64,000 nt of DNA, from positions 186,001 to 250,000 of the forward strand of contig JAQBPX010000014.1 of the NCBI GenBank assembly GCA_028287305.1. Direction: 5' to 3'. Of this stretch, positions 1 through 7,627 are shown one piece after another (position 1 is the first letter of the stretch; the number at the start of each line of letters is the position of its first letter). This DNA comes from Gemmatimonadota bacterium. Lineage in GTDB: Bacteria > Gemmatimonadota > Gemmatimonadetes > Gemmatimonadales > Gemmatimonadaceae. Below the pieces are notes generated by a model. The model was given only the letters and a program-made list of their open reading frames with translations. It was not told the origin of the DNA and did no database searches. The position numbers and the translations under genes were made by a program.

Positions 1-1103
1 CCCTGCTCCGCCACCGCGGAAAAATACGTGCTGTTGAGGATCTCGCCACCCAGCGTGCGCAGCACGTAGCGCGTGTCGTTGCCGCGCACCAGGAAGCTGC
101 CGCGATCGGTCTCGACCGCCATCTGCGCGACGCGGCCGCTGGGCGTCGTGTTCAGCACGCGTATGTCGCGGACGCGCCCTGGGTGCCCGCCGGGCACCAC
201 CGTGTACGTCTTGAGGTAGGCGTCCATGGCGGCGTTCAGCTCAGCTCCCTCGATGGTCTTCGTCCAGCGAAAGCGGGGGGCGGCGTCGCAGTAAAAGCGG
301 TCGGCCGTGCCCGGGATCCGGTCCGAGACCCGGCGCAGGTACGGCTCCCCCACCGCGCGCCAGACCTCGGGCGCCTCGGCCGTCTGCCCGCCACAGGTCG
401 AGTGGAAGGGCGCATTCACGACGCGGCCGGCGTAGAGGAGCACGAGGCCGCGCGTGGCGTCCACGGCGGTGTTGCTGACGACCGCCTCACCCTCGACGCC
501 ATCGTAGACCTGGTCCTGCGTGCCGGCGGTGACGTCCCACACGCGCGCGCCCTCGACCAGGTGCGTGTACGCGTAGCTGCGGGCGGCGACAGCCTGCGCC
601 TGGACGGCGGCCGACTCGGTGGCGGGTCGGTTGCGCCCGATCTCGGCCGGCACCACGCCGCGCAGGTAATCCTCGATTGTGACGGTGTTGACCACGACGA
701 ATCCGCTGTCGCTCGACGACACCCGAATGTCGCCGCGATATCGGCGGTTGTTGAACGTCACGAAGCCCGCGTCGACCACGCGCGCAACGAGCGCGGACTG
801 CCAGATGGTGACCACCCCATCAGGGCGAATCGCGCGGATGCGCCGCCCGTCGCGCTCGAGCTTCCAGGACTCGCTCGCGAGGCCGCGCGCCGAGAGGGAG
901 ACGCCGTCGGATTCGTAGAGGCGCCAGGCGGTGCTGGCGGAGAGTCTCGGCGTGAGGCCAGGGGCGAGGAGCACGCGGATGGTGCGGTCGCCTACGTCGC
1001 GCTTGAGTTCAGGGCGCGGGGAGGTGGCGTGGCTCGGGGCAGGAGCTGCCACGGGTCGAGGCGCGGGGGAGGGCGCGCAGGCGACGATGAGCACCGCCGT
1101 CAT
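1..1103 (-). CDS. SpoIID/LytB domain lipoprotein (3' end beyond window)
   Basis: Reading the minus strand from an ATG at 1103 gives an open frame to the window edge. Residues 1-9 (MTAVLIVAC) look like a short lipoprotein signal with the lipidated Cys at residue 9. Downstream are the hallmarks of SpoIID/LytB (amidase-enhancer) proteins: YLRGVVPAEI, then QAQAVAARSYA, then STCGGQTAEAPEVW. SpoIID proteins are lytic transglycosylases acting on denuded glycan in sporulating bacteria; in Gram-negatives they are assumed to remodel peptidoglycan. An in-frame ATG seven codons upstream also exists but lies inside a dispersed repeat, so the inner start is preferred. The C-terminus is missing. Confidence 0.9.
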   Translation of the reverse strand, partial: MTAVLIVACAPSPAPRPVAAPAPSHATSPRPELKRDVGDRTIRVLLAPGLTPRLSASTAWRLYESDGVSLSARGLASESWKLERDGRRIRAIRPDGVVTIWQSALVARVVDAGFVTFNNRRYRGDIRVSSSDSGFVVVNTVTIEDYLRGVVPAEIGRNRPATESAAVQAQAVAARSYAYTHLVEGARVWDVTAGTQDQVYDGVEGEAVVSNTAVDATRGLVLLYAGRVVNAPFHSTCGGQTAEAPEVWRAVGEPYLRRVSDRIPGTADRFYCDAAPRFRWTKTIEGAELNAAMDAYLKTYTVVPGGHPGRVRDIRVLNTTPSGRVAQMAVETDRGSFLVRGNDTRYVLRTLGGEILNSTYFSAVAEQ

Positions 1104-1119
1104 CCTGAGCGCCCCCGCC

Positions 1120-1151
1120 GTCATCCTGAGCGAAGCGAGGGATCTGCCGTT
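1120..1151 (+). repeat. Dispersed 32-bp intergenic repeat, copy 1
   Basis: This 32-bp sequence begins GTCATCCTGAGCGAAGCG and ends in GATCTGCCGTT. It recurs identically at 1319 and 30970 on this strand and inverted at 4885 and 5106. The spacer 1104-1349 holds only this repeat, degenerate pieces of it (near 1100 and 1262-1288) and GC-rich palindromic stretches. I see no gene there. Confidence 0.9.
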
Positions 1152-1318
1152 ACGAAACGGCAGGCCCGCAGGCCCGCGGGCCCGCTGGCTCGAGCAAGGA
1201 TGCGGAAGCGCTACGCGCTCTGTCATTGGTTTGGAGGAACCGCGAGCGTTAACGACAACGTCAGGTCCCTCGCTGACGCTCAGGACGACTGCAGGCCTTC
1301 GTCGGGAGCGCCCCCGCT

Positions 1319-1350
1319 GTCATCCTGAGCGAAGCGAGGGATCTGCCGTT
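1319..1350 (+). repeat. Dispersed 32-bp intergenic repeat, copy 2
   Basis: Identical to the copy at 1120. It abuts the hemL stop codon, so it lies in the hemL 3' flank. Confidence 0.9.
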
Positions 1351-2627
1351 CACAGCGCCGCCCCCAGCGCCTCATCGAGCCGCTCGATGGTCGCCGCAAT
1401 CTCCGCATCCCCATGCGCCGCCGAGAGGAAACCCGCCTCGAACGCACTCGGCGCGAGATACACCCCACGCTCGAGCGCCGCATGGAAGAACCGCTTGAAC
1501 AGCTCGACGTCCGCCTGTTTCGCGTCCGCGAACGACCTCACCGGCTCGGCGCGAAAGAAGAACCCGAACATCGACCCCGCGTGATCCGCCGTGAACGGGA
1601 CCCCGCGACGCGCCGCGATCTCTCGCAGCCCCATCACGAGGGAAGCCGTGCGACGCTCGATGCGCGCATGCAGCTCCGGCGTCAACGCAGTGAGCGTCGC
1701 CAGCCCACCCGCCATCGCGAGCGGATTCCCGCTGAGCGTCCCCGCCTGGTACACAGGCCCGGTCGGCGCGACCTGCTCCATCAAGTCGCGTCGCCCGCCA
1801 TATGCGGCAACCGGCAGTCCCCCGCCGATCACCTTGCCGAGCGTCACGAGGTCGGGCGTCACGCCGAAGCGCTCGGTGGCGCCGCCCGGCGCGATGCGGA
1901 ATCCCGTCATCACCTCGTCGAAGATCAGCAGCGCGCCGGTCTGGTCGGCCACCTGGCGCAGCGCGGGGAGGAATCCCAGATCGGGCGGAATGAACCCGGC
2001 GTTGCCGATGACCGGCTCGACGATGATCGCGGCGAGGTCGTTGCCGTGTCGCGTCGCCACGGCAGCCAGCGCGGCGAGGTCGTTGTACGGCGCGGTGAGC
2101 GTCAGCGACGCGACCGCATCAGGCACGCCCGGAGAGTTCGGCAACCCGAGCGTTGCGACGCCCGACCCCGCGCGCACGAGGAACGCGTCGGCGTGGCCGT
2201 GATAGCAGCCGTCGAACTTGAGCACGCGCGAGCGCCCGGTGGCGGCGCGCGCGAGCCGCAGCGCGCTCATGGTCGCCTCAGTGCCGCTCGACACGAAGCG
2301 CAGCATCTCGATGTGCTGCATGCGCTGCGTGATGCACTCGCCGAGTCGCACCTCGAGCTCCGTCGGGATGCCGAACGACGTGCCGCGTTCCATCGTGTCG
2401 CGCAACGCGTCGAGCACCACCGGTGCGGCGTGGCCGAGCACGAGCGGGCCCCACGAGAGTACGTAGTCGAGGTACTCGCGGCCGTCCACGTCCCAGATGC
2501 GCGCCCCTTCGCCGCGCTCCACCACGAACGGCTCGCCGCCGACGCCGCCGAACGCGCGCACGGGAGAGTTCACGCCGCCGGGGAAGAGCGCGCGGGCGCG
2601 CTGCATGATCTCGGCGGAGCGGGTCAT
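1350..2627 (-). CDS. hemL: Glutamate-1-semialdehyde 2,1-aminomutase
   Basis: PLP-dependent enzyme that converts glutamate-1-semialdehyde to 5-aminolevulinate, the last step of the C5 route to heme and other tetrapyrroles, in the cytosol. The 425-residue length is typical. The N-terminus carries the family hallmark FPGGVNSPVRAF (residues 15-26). The glycine-rich SSGTEATMSA follows at 113-122, then FDEVMTGFR at 236-244. The PLP Schiff-base lysine is K265 in VTLGKVIGGGLP. The start ATG at 2627 precedes a normal N-terminus. It is separated from rimO by a spacer with a nested inverted repeat, so it is probably its own transcript. Confidence 0.97.
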   Translation of the reverse strand: MTRSAEIMQRARALFPGGVNSPVRAFGGVGGEPFVVERGEGARIWDVDGREYLDYVLSWGPLVLGHAAPVVLDALRDTMERGTSFGIPTELEVRLGECITQRMQHIEMLRFVSSGTEATMSALRLARAATGRSRVLKFDGCYHGHADAFLVRAGSGVATLGLPNSPGVPDAVASLTLTAPYNDLAALAAVATRHGNDLAAIIVEPVIGNAGFIPPDLGFLPALRQVADQTGALLIFDEVMTGFRIAPGGATERFGVTPDLVTLGKVIGGGLPVAAYGGRRDLMEQVAPTGPVYQAGTLSGNPLAMAGGLATLTALTPELHARIERRTASLVMGLREIAARRGVPFTADHAGSMFGFFFRAEPVRSFADAKQADVELFKRFFHAALERGVYLAPSAFEAGFLSAAHGDAEIAATIERLDEALGAAL

Positions 2628-2669
2628 GAAAGGCGCGCGAGATCAACAAAACAACTGCGAACAACTCGA

Positions 2670-2759
2670 GACACGGATTTCACTGGGCGCGCGCTCGCGC
2701 GCCACACGGATCGCATCCGTGTGGGCATCGCGCAGCGATGACCCCGTGAAATCCGTGTC
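2670..2759. repeat. Nested inverted repeat in the hemL-rimO spacer
   Basis: The outer arms are 14 bp and perfectly inverted: GACACGGATTTCAC at 2670-2683 and its complement at 2746-2759. Inside them is a second perfect hairpin with 9-bp arms, CACACGGAT at 2703-2711 and ATCCGTGTG at 2715-2723. It sits just past the rimO stop, so it could act as a transcription terminator or mRNA end, but there is no T-tract. Confidence 0.75.
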
Positions 2760-2796
2760 ATGAGCAGTTGCAGTTGCTGTTGTGTTTGTGGTCGAG

Positions 2797-4188
2797 CTAC
2801 CGCCCAAACGACCCAATCGACCCGCCACCCATCATCGGAAGCGCGCGACTCTTTTTCGGCGCGAGCGCAGGCGTCGACACCACGCGCACCAGTGAAGCCG
2901 CGAAGTCGTAATCGTCCTCCACATCCTGCAGCGCCACATCGATGATCGTGCCCGGACGCAGGTCCTCAGCGCCATCCACGCGGGTCACGCCGTCCACGTC
3001 ATCAGCCTGCCAGATGGTGCGCCCCTGCACGACGCCGTCGTCCTCGATGCGATCCACCATCGCGCGCACCGTCCGCCCGATGCGCTGCTCGTAGCGCTCG
3101 GCCGTGATGTAGCGCTGCAGCTCGGTCAGCCGCTCGAGGCGCTCGCGCTTCACCTCGTCGGGGACGTCGTCCTCCATCTCGGCGGCCTTCGTCCCCTCCT
3201 GCGGCGAGTACGTGAACGCGCCGACGCGTTCGAACTGCACTTCCTCGATGAAGCGCATCAGCGTGTCGAAGTCGGCGTCGGTCTCGCCCGGAAAGCCCAC
3301 GATGCAGGTGGTGCGAATCGCGATGTCGGGAACGACCTGCCGCACCGTGGCCACGCGCTCGCGAATGGTCGCCTCACGCTCGGGGCGACGCATCCGCTTG
3401 AGCACCGCGTCACTGGCGTGCTGCATGGGCATGTCGAGGTAGGGCAGGATGCGCGACTCGCGCGCCATCACCTCGAGCAGGCGCGGCGTGATCCCCGAGC
3501 TGTAGAGGTAGAGCATCCGGAACCAGGGGACGCCGGTGTGCTCGACGAGCGCCTCGAGCAGCTCGGCGAGGCCGCGCTTGTCGTCGCGCAGGTCGCGGCC
3601 CCAGTGCGCGAGGTCCTGCGCGACCAGGTTGAGCTCGCGCGCGCCCTGCGCCTCGAGCAGCTGCGCCTCGCGCACCACGTCGTCCATGGTGAACGAGCGA
3701 TGCTTGCCGCGCATGAGCGGGATCGCGCAGAACGCGCACCCGTGGTCGCACCCCTCGCTGATCTTGAGGTAGCGGATGTGGGGGACGTCGCCGCTGAACA
3801 GGCGCACGCCGGGGTGAATCACCGGCGCTTCATCGATGAAGCCGCGAGCCGCAAGCTCGGGGATCAGGCGGTCCATCTCGGAGGAGCCGAGGAACAGGTC
3901 GACCTCCGGGAGGGCCTCCTGGAGCTCGGCCTTGTGCCGCTGGACCATGCAGCCGACGGCGACGACCGCCTTGGCGTTGCCGGTCACCTTGAGCGCCCCG
4001 GCCTCGACAATCGCATCGATTGACTCGCGCTTGGCGGCGTCGATGAAGCCGCAGGTGTTGACGAGGATGATGTCGGCCTCCTCCATCACGGAGGTCGGCT
4101 CGAGCCCGCGATCGGCCAGGTCGGCCAGATAGCGTTCCGTGTCGACGGTATTCTTGTCGCAGCCGAGGGTGAGGAAGCCGACCTTCAT
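2797..4188 (-). CDS. rimO: Ribosomal protein S12 methylthiotransferase
   Basis: Radical SAM enzyme that adds a methylthio group to the conserved aspartate of ribosomal protein S12. The N-terminal UPF0004 domain has the three cysteines C10, C46 and C80 that hold the auxiliary 4Fe-4S cluster. The radical-SAM motif is C147-DHG-C151-AF-C154. The C-terminal TRAM-like region includes VDGVTRVDGAEDLRPGTI. At 463 residues it matches RimO, and MKVGFLTLGCDKNTVD is typical of RimO rather than MiaB. The start ATG is at 4188. The last 25 or so residues are proline/glycine-rich and not conserved. Confidence 0.96.
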   Translation of the reverse strand: MKVGFLTLGCDKNTVDTERYLADLADRGLEPTSVMEEADIILVNTCGFIDAAKRESIDAIVEAGALKVTGNAKAVVAVGCMVQRHKAELQEALPEVDLFLGSSEMDRLIPELAARGFIDEAPVIHPGVRLFSGDVPHIRYLKISEGCDHGCAFCAIPLMRGKHRSFTMDDVVREAQLLEAQGARELNLVAQDLAHWGRDLRDDKRGLAELLEALVEHTGVPWFRMLYLYSSGITPRLLEVMARESRILPYLDMPMQHASDAVLKRMRRPEREATIRERVATVRQVVPDIAIRTTCIVGFPGETDADFDTLMRFIEEVQFERVGAFTYSPQEGTKAAEMEDDVPDEVKRERLERLTELQRYITAERYEQRIGRTVRAMVDRIEDDGVVQGRTIWQADDVDGVTRVDGAEDLRPGTIIDVALQDVEDDYDFAASLVRVVSTPALAPKKSRALPMMGGGSIGSFGR

Positions 4189-4260
4189 CCCCTAAATATA
4201 GTGGGGGCAAGGAGTTGGGGGGACCGTTAGGCGGTCGTGCGCCCGGGCCCACTGGAACTG

Positions 4261-4320
4261 CCACACTGCAACCGCCTTGAGCCACGGGTTGCACTGGGCG
4301 CGCTGCGCGCGCCGACACTG
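4261..4320 (-). repeat. Composite intergenic repeat, inverted copy left of GxxExxY gene
   Basis: The reverse complement aligns almost base for base with 5021-5080, starting CAGTGTCG, then GCGCGCAGCGCGCC, then AACCCGTGGCTCAAGGC. With the two forward copies at 4807 and 5023 it brackets the GxxExxY gene in inverted orientation. Confidence 0.8.
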
Positions 4321-4331
4321 GCTACGTCGCG

Positions 4332-4742
4332 CTATTGCATGCCCCTCGCTGCGGGGCCGACCATCCTTCTTTTTTGTGGGGTTGGGCCGAAGTTCAGAAG
4401 CAGGCCCACCGGCCGGCGGCTCAGGATGAGATAATTCAGCAGCTGCGCCTCGTGCCGGGGGTGGATTCGCTTCGCCACCTTCAGCTCCACCACGAGCTGC
4501 TTCGCAACCAGCAGGTCGAGGTGGAACTCGCCTATCGCCACTCCCTTGTAGCTCGCCTGCACCGGGTATTCGGTTTCGCAGTAAAAACCGCGGCTCTTGA
4601 TCTCGACGACCATCGCATTGCGATAGACCGACTCGAGGAGCCCGTACGGCAGGGCATTGTACACGGTGTAGAACGACTGCAACACGACACCGGACAATCC
4701 GCCCAGTATCAGTCCGCCGGAGCGGGGAGTGGATTCTTCCAT
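4332..4742 (-). CDS. GxxExxY protein (PDDEXK-like family)
   Basis: Small protein of the GxxExxY family, whose name motif appears here as GLLESVY. The GEFHLDLLVAKQLVVELK segment carries the D and ExK residues of a PD-(D/E)XK nuclease-like fold, followed by HEAQLLNYL. The start at 4742 gives 136 residues, in line with the family; a longer frame reaching back to 4967 runs through repeats and lacks support. No biochemical function is established for the family; a nuclease-like role is inferred from the fold. It stands alone, flanked on both sides by intergenic repeats, which suggests acquisition with them. Confidence 0.85.
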   Translation of the reverse strand: MEESTPRSGGLILGGLSGVVLQSFYTVYNALPYGLLESVYRNAMVVEIKSRGFYCETEYPVQASYKGVAIGEFHLDLLVAKQLVVELKVAKRIHPRHEAQLLNYLILSRRPVGLLLNFGPTPQKRRMVGPAARGMQ

Positions 4743-4806
4743 GCGGCATGATACGGCTCCCTGTCCTCTCCTCCCGCACCCAAACAATTCACCCTGGTGC
4801 TTTACC

Positions 4807-4916
4807 GTGTCGCGCGCGCAGCGCGCCGGTGAAACCCGTGGCTCGAGGCAGTTGCTGTTCGGTCGTTTCAGTGACCAAGACTGCAACGGCAGATCCCTCG
4901 CTTCGCTCAGGATGAC
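4807..4916 (+). repeat. Composite intergenic repeat, copy A
   Basis: A unit of about 110 bp begins GTGTCGCGCGCGCAGCG, passes through AAACCCGTGGCTCGAGGC and GTTTCAGTGAC, and ends in an inverted copy of the 32-bp dispersed repeat (4885-4916). It is repeated at 5023-5137. The gene-free stretch 4743-5159 is largely made of these two units. Confidence 0.85.
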
Positions 4917-5022
4917 AACGAACTCGCTCAGGATGACCCGGGGCTCCGCACCGGGCGGTAGTGGCAATCAAAGAAACTCGCCAGCCCCGTCACCAGGCCC
5001 ATGCAGTAGCGCAACGGAGCCA

Positions 5023-5137
5023 GTGTCGCGCGCGCAGCGCGCCAGTGAAACCCGTGGCTCAAGGCAGTTGCCGTGAGGTCGTTTCAGTGACGACAGCGGA
5101 ACTGCAACGGCAGATCCCTCGCTTCGCTCAGGATGAC
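5023..5137 (+). repeat. Composite intergenic repeat, copy B
   Basis: Second copy of the unit at 4807, with a few substitutions. Its last 32 bp (5106-5137) are the inverted dispersed repeat. The beta-barrel gene ends 22 bp to the right at 5160, so the unit lies in the 3' flank of the long operon. Confidence 0.85.
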
Positions 5138-5159
5138 AGACAGTGCGCTCAGGATGACT

Positions 5160-6899
5160 TCAGCGCGACGTCAACGACCTCGTCATCCCAATCGTCAGGA
5201 ACGATTCATTGAACGCCGGCTTGGTCGCGAACGCCGAGTACGCCGTGTGCCGCGCGCCGATCGCGAGCTTCGTCTCCCAGAACACCGGATAACTCGCATC
5301 CGCCTTCATCGCCCTCACAGACCGACCCGACGAGAACGTGTTCGACACGTTCCCCGTGAGCGCCAGCCGCTGCCCCGCCAGCAGCCTCGCGCGGCCCGTC
5401 ATGCCGAGCAGCACGTTGTTCTCGCCCTTCTGCCCGCCCGTCGAGTTATTCACGATCGACAGCGACGGCCCCGCCGAGACGAACTGGTTCACCGAGGTCG
5501 TGATGCTCGCCGTGATGTTGTTGCCCGTGCTGCCGGGCACCACCGACCCGACCTCGTGATCCTTGGAGTCCTGGAACGCGTACGTCAGGGAGATCGCAGT
5601 CGGTCGCGCGAACACCGTCATCCGATTCGTGATGGTCGACGTCACCGCCATCGTGTGCATGTCCAGTCCGGGGGCGGCGTCCGACTTCGTGGTCCCCGCC
5701 GTGCTCAGCACCACCGTGTTCGCCATCATCAGGCTCGGCGTGATCGCGAACACCGCGCTCATCATGCTGTTGTTGCGGTCCGTGCGCGCCACCTTCTGCC
5801 CCAGCAGGTTGTTCGCCTGCGCGCGCGTCTCGGCCGCCAGCGAAATGCGGTTGCTGAACAGGTTCACGTTGCCGCCCACGTTGAATCCGCGGCGATCATT
5901 GATCAGGTACGGCAGGCCGAGCGACGTGTAGCCCGCGCCGATGTCCTCGTAGCCTCCGCGGATGCCGAAGCGCTGGAAGCGCAGCTCGATCTGGCCCTGC
6001 ATCGCCTTGTCGCCGCTGGTCGAGAGGCGCAGTGGCTGCAGCGTGGAGACCGGGCCGAGCGCGCCAACGCCGGCGTCGCCCACCGTCTGGCTGCGGAGGT
6101 CGCGCGTGAACAGCGACGCGCCCACCTGCCCCGTGAAGTGCAGGATGTTCTGGAAGAAGCCCAGGTCCGTCTCCATCCCCACCACCAGGTTCTCCTGCGG
6201 GCTCGTCGCGAAGCGCAGCGGGTCGGCGATGAGCGCCGTGTCGGTGAATGTCGTGTCGATGTTCACCAGGTGCTGCGAGAGGGAGTTCGGATCGTCCTTC
6301 GCCTTGAGCATCGTGAGTGCAAAGTGATTGCCGCCGTCGCGACCGATGCCGAGCGACGCGCCGAACATCGAGCGCTTGTAGGCCGCGCCATCGCCACCCT
6401 GCGCGACCACGCGCTGCGCCTGACCGCCCTGCACGGAGAACTGGAAGATCCCCGGCTTGAGGTCCACGCCGAAGCCGCGCAGTCGCGTGCCCTGCAGCGT
6501 GTAGCTGGAGTAGTCGCGCGCAAAGTCGCCGATGTGGAACGTCGCCCACTTGTACGTGGGATTGAGCCCCACCTGGTCCACGCTCTGGCGCACCTGCGAG
6601 CCCTCACTCGACAGCAGCACTTCCGTGCCCATGCCCACCTGGTTGAACAGCCGCAGCGAGGGGCTCATCGAGATGCGCCAGCTCGCGCCCGGGCGGCGCT
6701 GGTCCACGCCGCTGCTGTGGCGATAGAGCTCGCTCGATACCTGCACCGCACCGCTCGCGGTGACCGGGAGCCGCTGCCAGATGGAAGGGCCCGCCACCAT
6801 CGGACCGGGCGTCGCCGACGAACCCGGCAACACCTGTCCCTGCAGGCGCGCGCCGGCCAGCAGCACGAGGGATGCGACCACGATCGCGCGACTCTTCAT
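5160..6899 (-). CDS. Predicted outer-membrane beta-barrel protein, last gene of giant-protein operon
   Basis: A 579-residue exported protein with signal peptide MKSRAIVVASLVLLAGARLQGQ. The remainder alternates short polar turns with aromatic and hydrophobic strands (for example YKWATFHIGDFARDYSSYTL, FGASLGIGRDGGNHFALTML), as in outer-membrane barrels. No catalytic motif is visible. ATG 6899 overlaps the stop of the TPR gene in an ATGA junction. Within the operon it may be the membrane anchor or export pore for the large exported proteins encoded upstream, but that role is inferred from context. No specific family was recognised with certainty. Confidence 0.7.
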   Translation of the reverse strand: MKSRAIVVASLVLLAGARLQGQVLPGSSATPGPMVAGPSIWQRLPVTASGAVQVSSELYRHSSGVDQRRPGASWRISMSPSLRLFNQVGMGTEVLLSSEGSQVRQSVDQVGLNPTYKWATFHIGDFARDYSSYTLQGTRLRGFGVDLKPGIFQFSVQGGQAQRVVAQGGDGAAYKRSMFGASLGIGRDGGNHFALTMLKAKDDPNSLSQHLVNIDTTFTDTALIADPLRFATSPQENLVVGMETDLGFFQNILHFTGQVGASLFTRDLRSQTVGDAGVGALGPVSTLQPLRLSTSGDKAMQGQIELRFQRFGIRGGYEDIGAGYTSLGLPYLINDRRGFNVGGNVNLFSNRISLAAETRAQANNLLGQKVARTDRNNSMMSAVFAITPSLMMANTVVLSTAGTTKSDAAPGLDMHTMAVTSTITNRMTVFARPTAISLTYAFQDSKDHEVGSVVPGSTGNNITASITTSVNQFVSAGPSLSIVNNSTGGQKGENNVLLGMTGRARLLAGQRLALTGNVSNTFSSGRSVRAMKADASYPVFWETKLAIGARHTAYSAFATKPAFNESFLTIGMTRSLTSR

Positions 6900-7627
6900 G
6901 GGTGCTTCTCCGCAAGGGACTTCGCCACCGAATCCGCTTCCCTGCTCCTGCCCAGCCGGTGCAGCAGGTCCACCTCGTGCTCGATCACGACCTTCGAATC
7001 GGGCTTCAGTATTCGCAGCCGCCTGATGCGCGTCAGCAGGTCGTCCATCGTGCCGTCCGACTCGTGCAACCGCACCAGCGCGCCATACGCCGTGGCCGAA
7101 TCAGGCGAGAGCTCCAGCGCGCGCGAGAAGCCACGCACCGCCTCCGCCCTGTTCCCCGCCGCCATCTGCAGCTGCGCGTACTTCACCTGGAGGTTCACGT
7201 CGGTCGCATCCATCCGCAGCAGCCGCGCATACCCCTCGATCGCCTCGGGCAGCCGGCCATGCTTCTCGGCGACGTCCGCCGCGTATCTGTCGAGCAACAG
7301 TGCGCCCGGGTAGTCGCGCTTCAGCAGGTCGAGCTCGTGCTCGCCCCACGGCCGCTGGAACACCACGGTGTCGAGCAGCGCCGTCATCTTCGCGGTCGCC
7401 TTGTCCTTCGCATCCAGCGTGGCACGCGCAGACTTCACGGTCTTCGACGTCTGCTTCGTGGACATCACGCCCAGGCTCGCCTGCTCCAGCTTCGCCACCT
7501 CGCGTATGGACGTGCGCAGAGCGCGCGCGAGCCGCAGGCTGTCGCCCCCGGCCACCGGCTGCGCATGCACCGGCGCCACCGCGAACGACACGACCGCGAC
7601 GAATCCGCCAACACGCCATGCACGCAT
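6896..7627 (-). CDS. Exported tetratricopeptide-repeat protein
   Basis: A 243-residue protein with signal peptide MRAWRVGGFVAVVSFAVAPVHAQ. Residues from about 130 form TPR-like helix pairs (EAIEGYARLLRMDATDVNLQ, AEAVRGFSRALELSPDSATA). TPR proteins scaffold protein-protein contacts, so it probably acts in the periplasm as an assembly partner. The start at 7627 makes an ATGA overlap with the stop of the Fn3 gene and places the signal peptide at the N-terminus. A longer frame to 7843 overlaps the Fn3 gene and is rejected. Its stop overlaps the barrel gene start in the same way. Confidence 0.8.
   Translation of the reverse strand: MRAWRVGGFVAVVSFAVAPVHAQPVAGGDSLRLARALRTSIREVAKLEQASLGVMSTKQTSKTVKSARATLDAKDKATAKMTALLDTVVFQRPWGEHELDLLKRDYPGALLLDRYAADVAEKHGRLPEAIEGYARLLRMDATDVNLQVKYAQLQMAAGNRAEAVRGFSRALELSPDSATAYGALVRLHESDGTMDDLLTRIRRLRILKPDSKVVIEHEVDLLHRLGRSREADSVAKSLAEKHP

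Noticed and set aside
5133-7313. Long plus-strand open frame opposite the barrel and TPR genes
   Set aside because: Arg/His-rich composition and antisense to two coupled genes with signal peptides; a compositional shadow.
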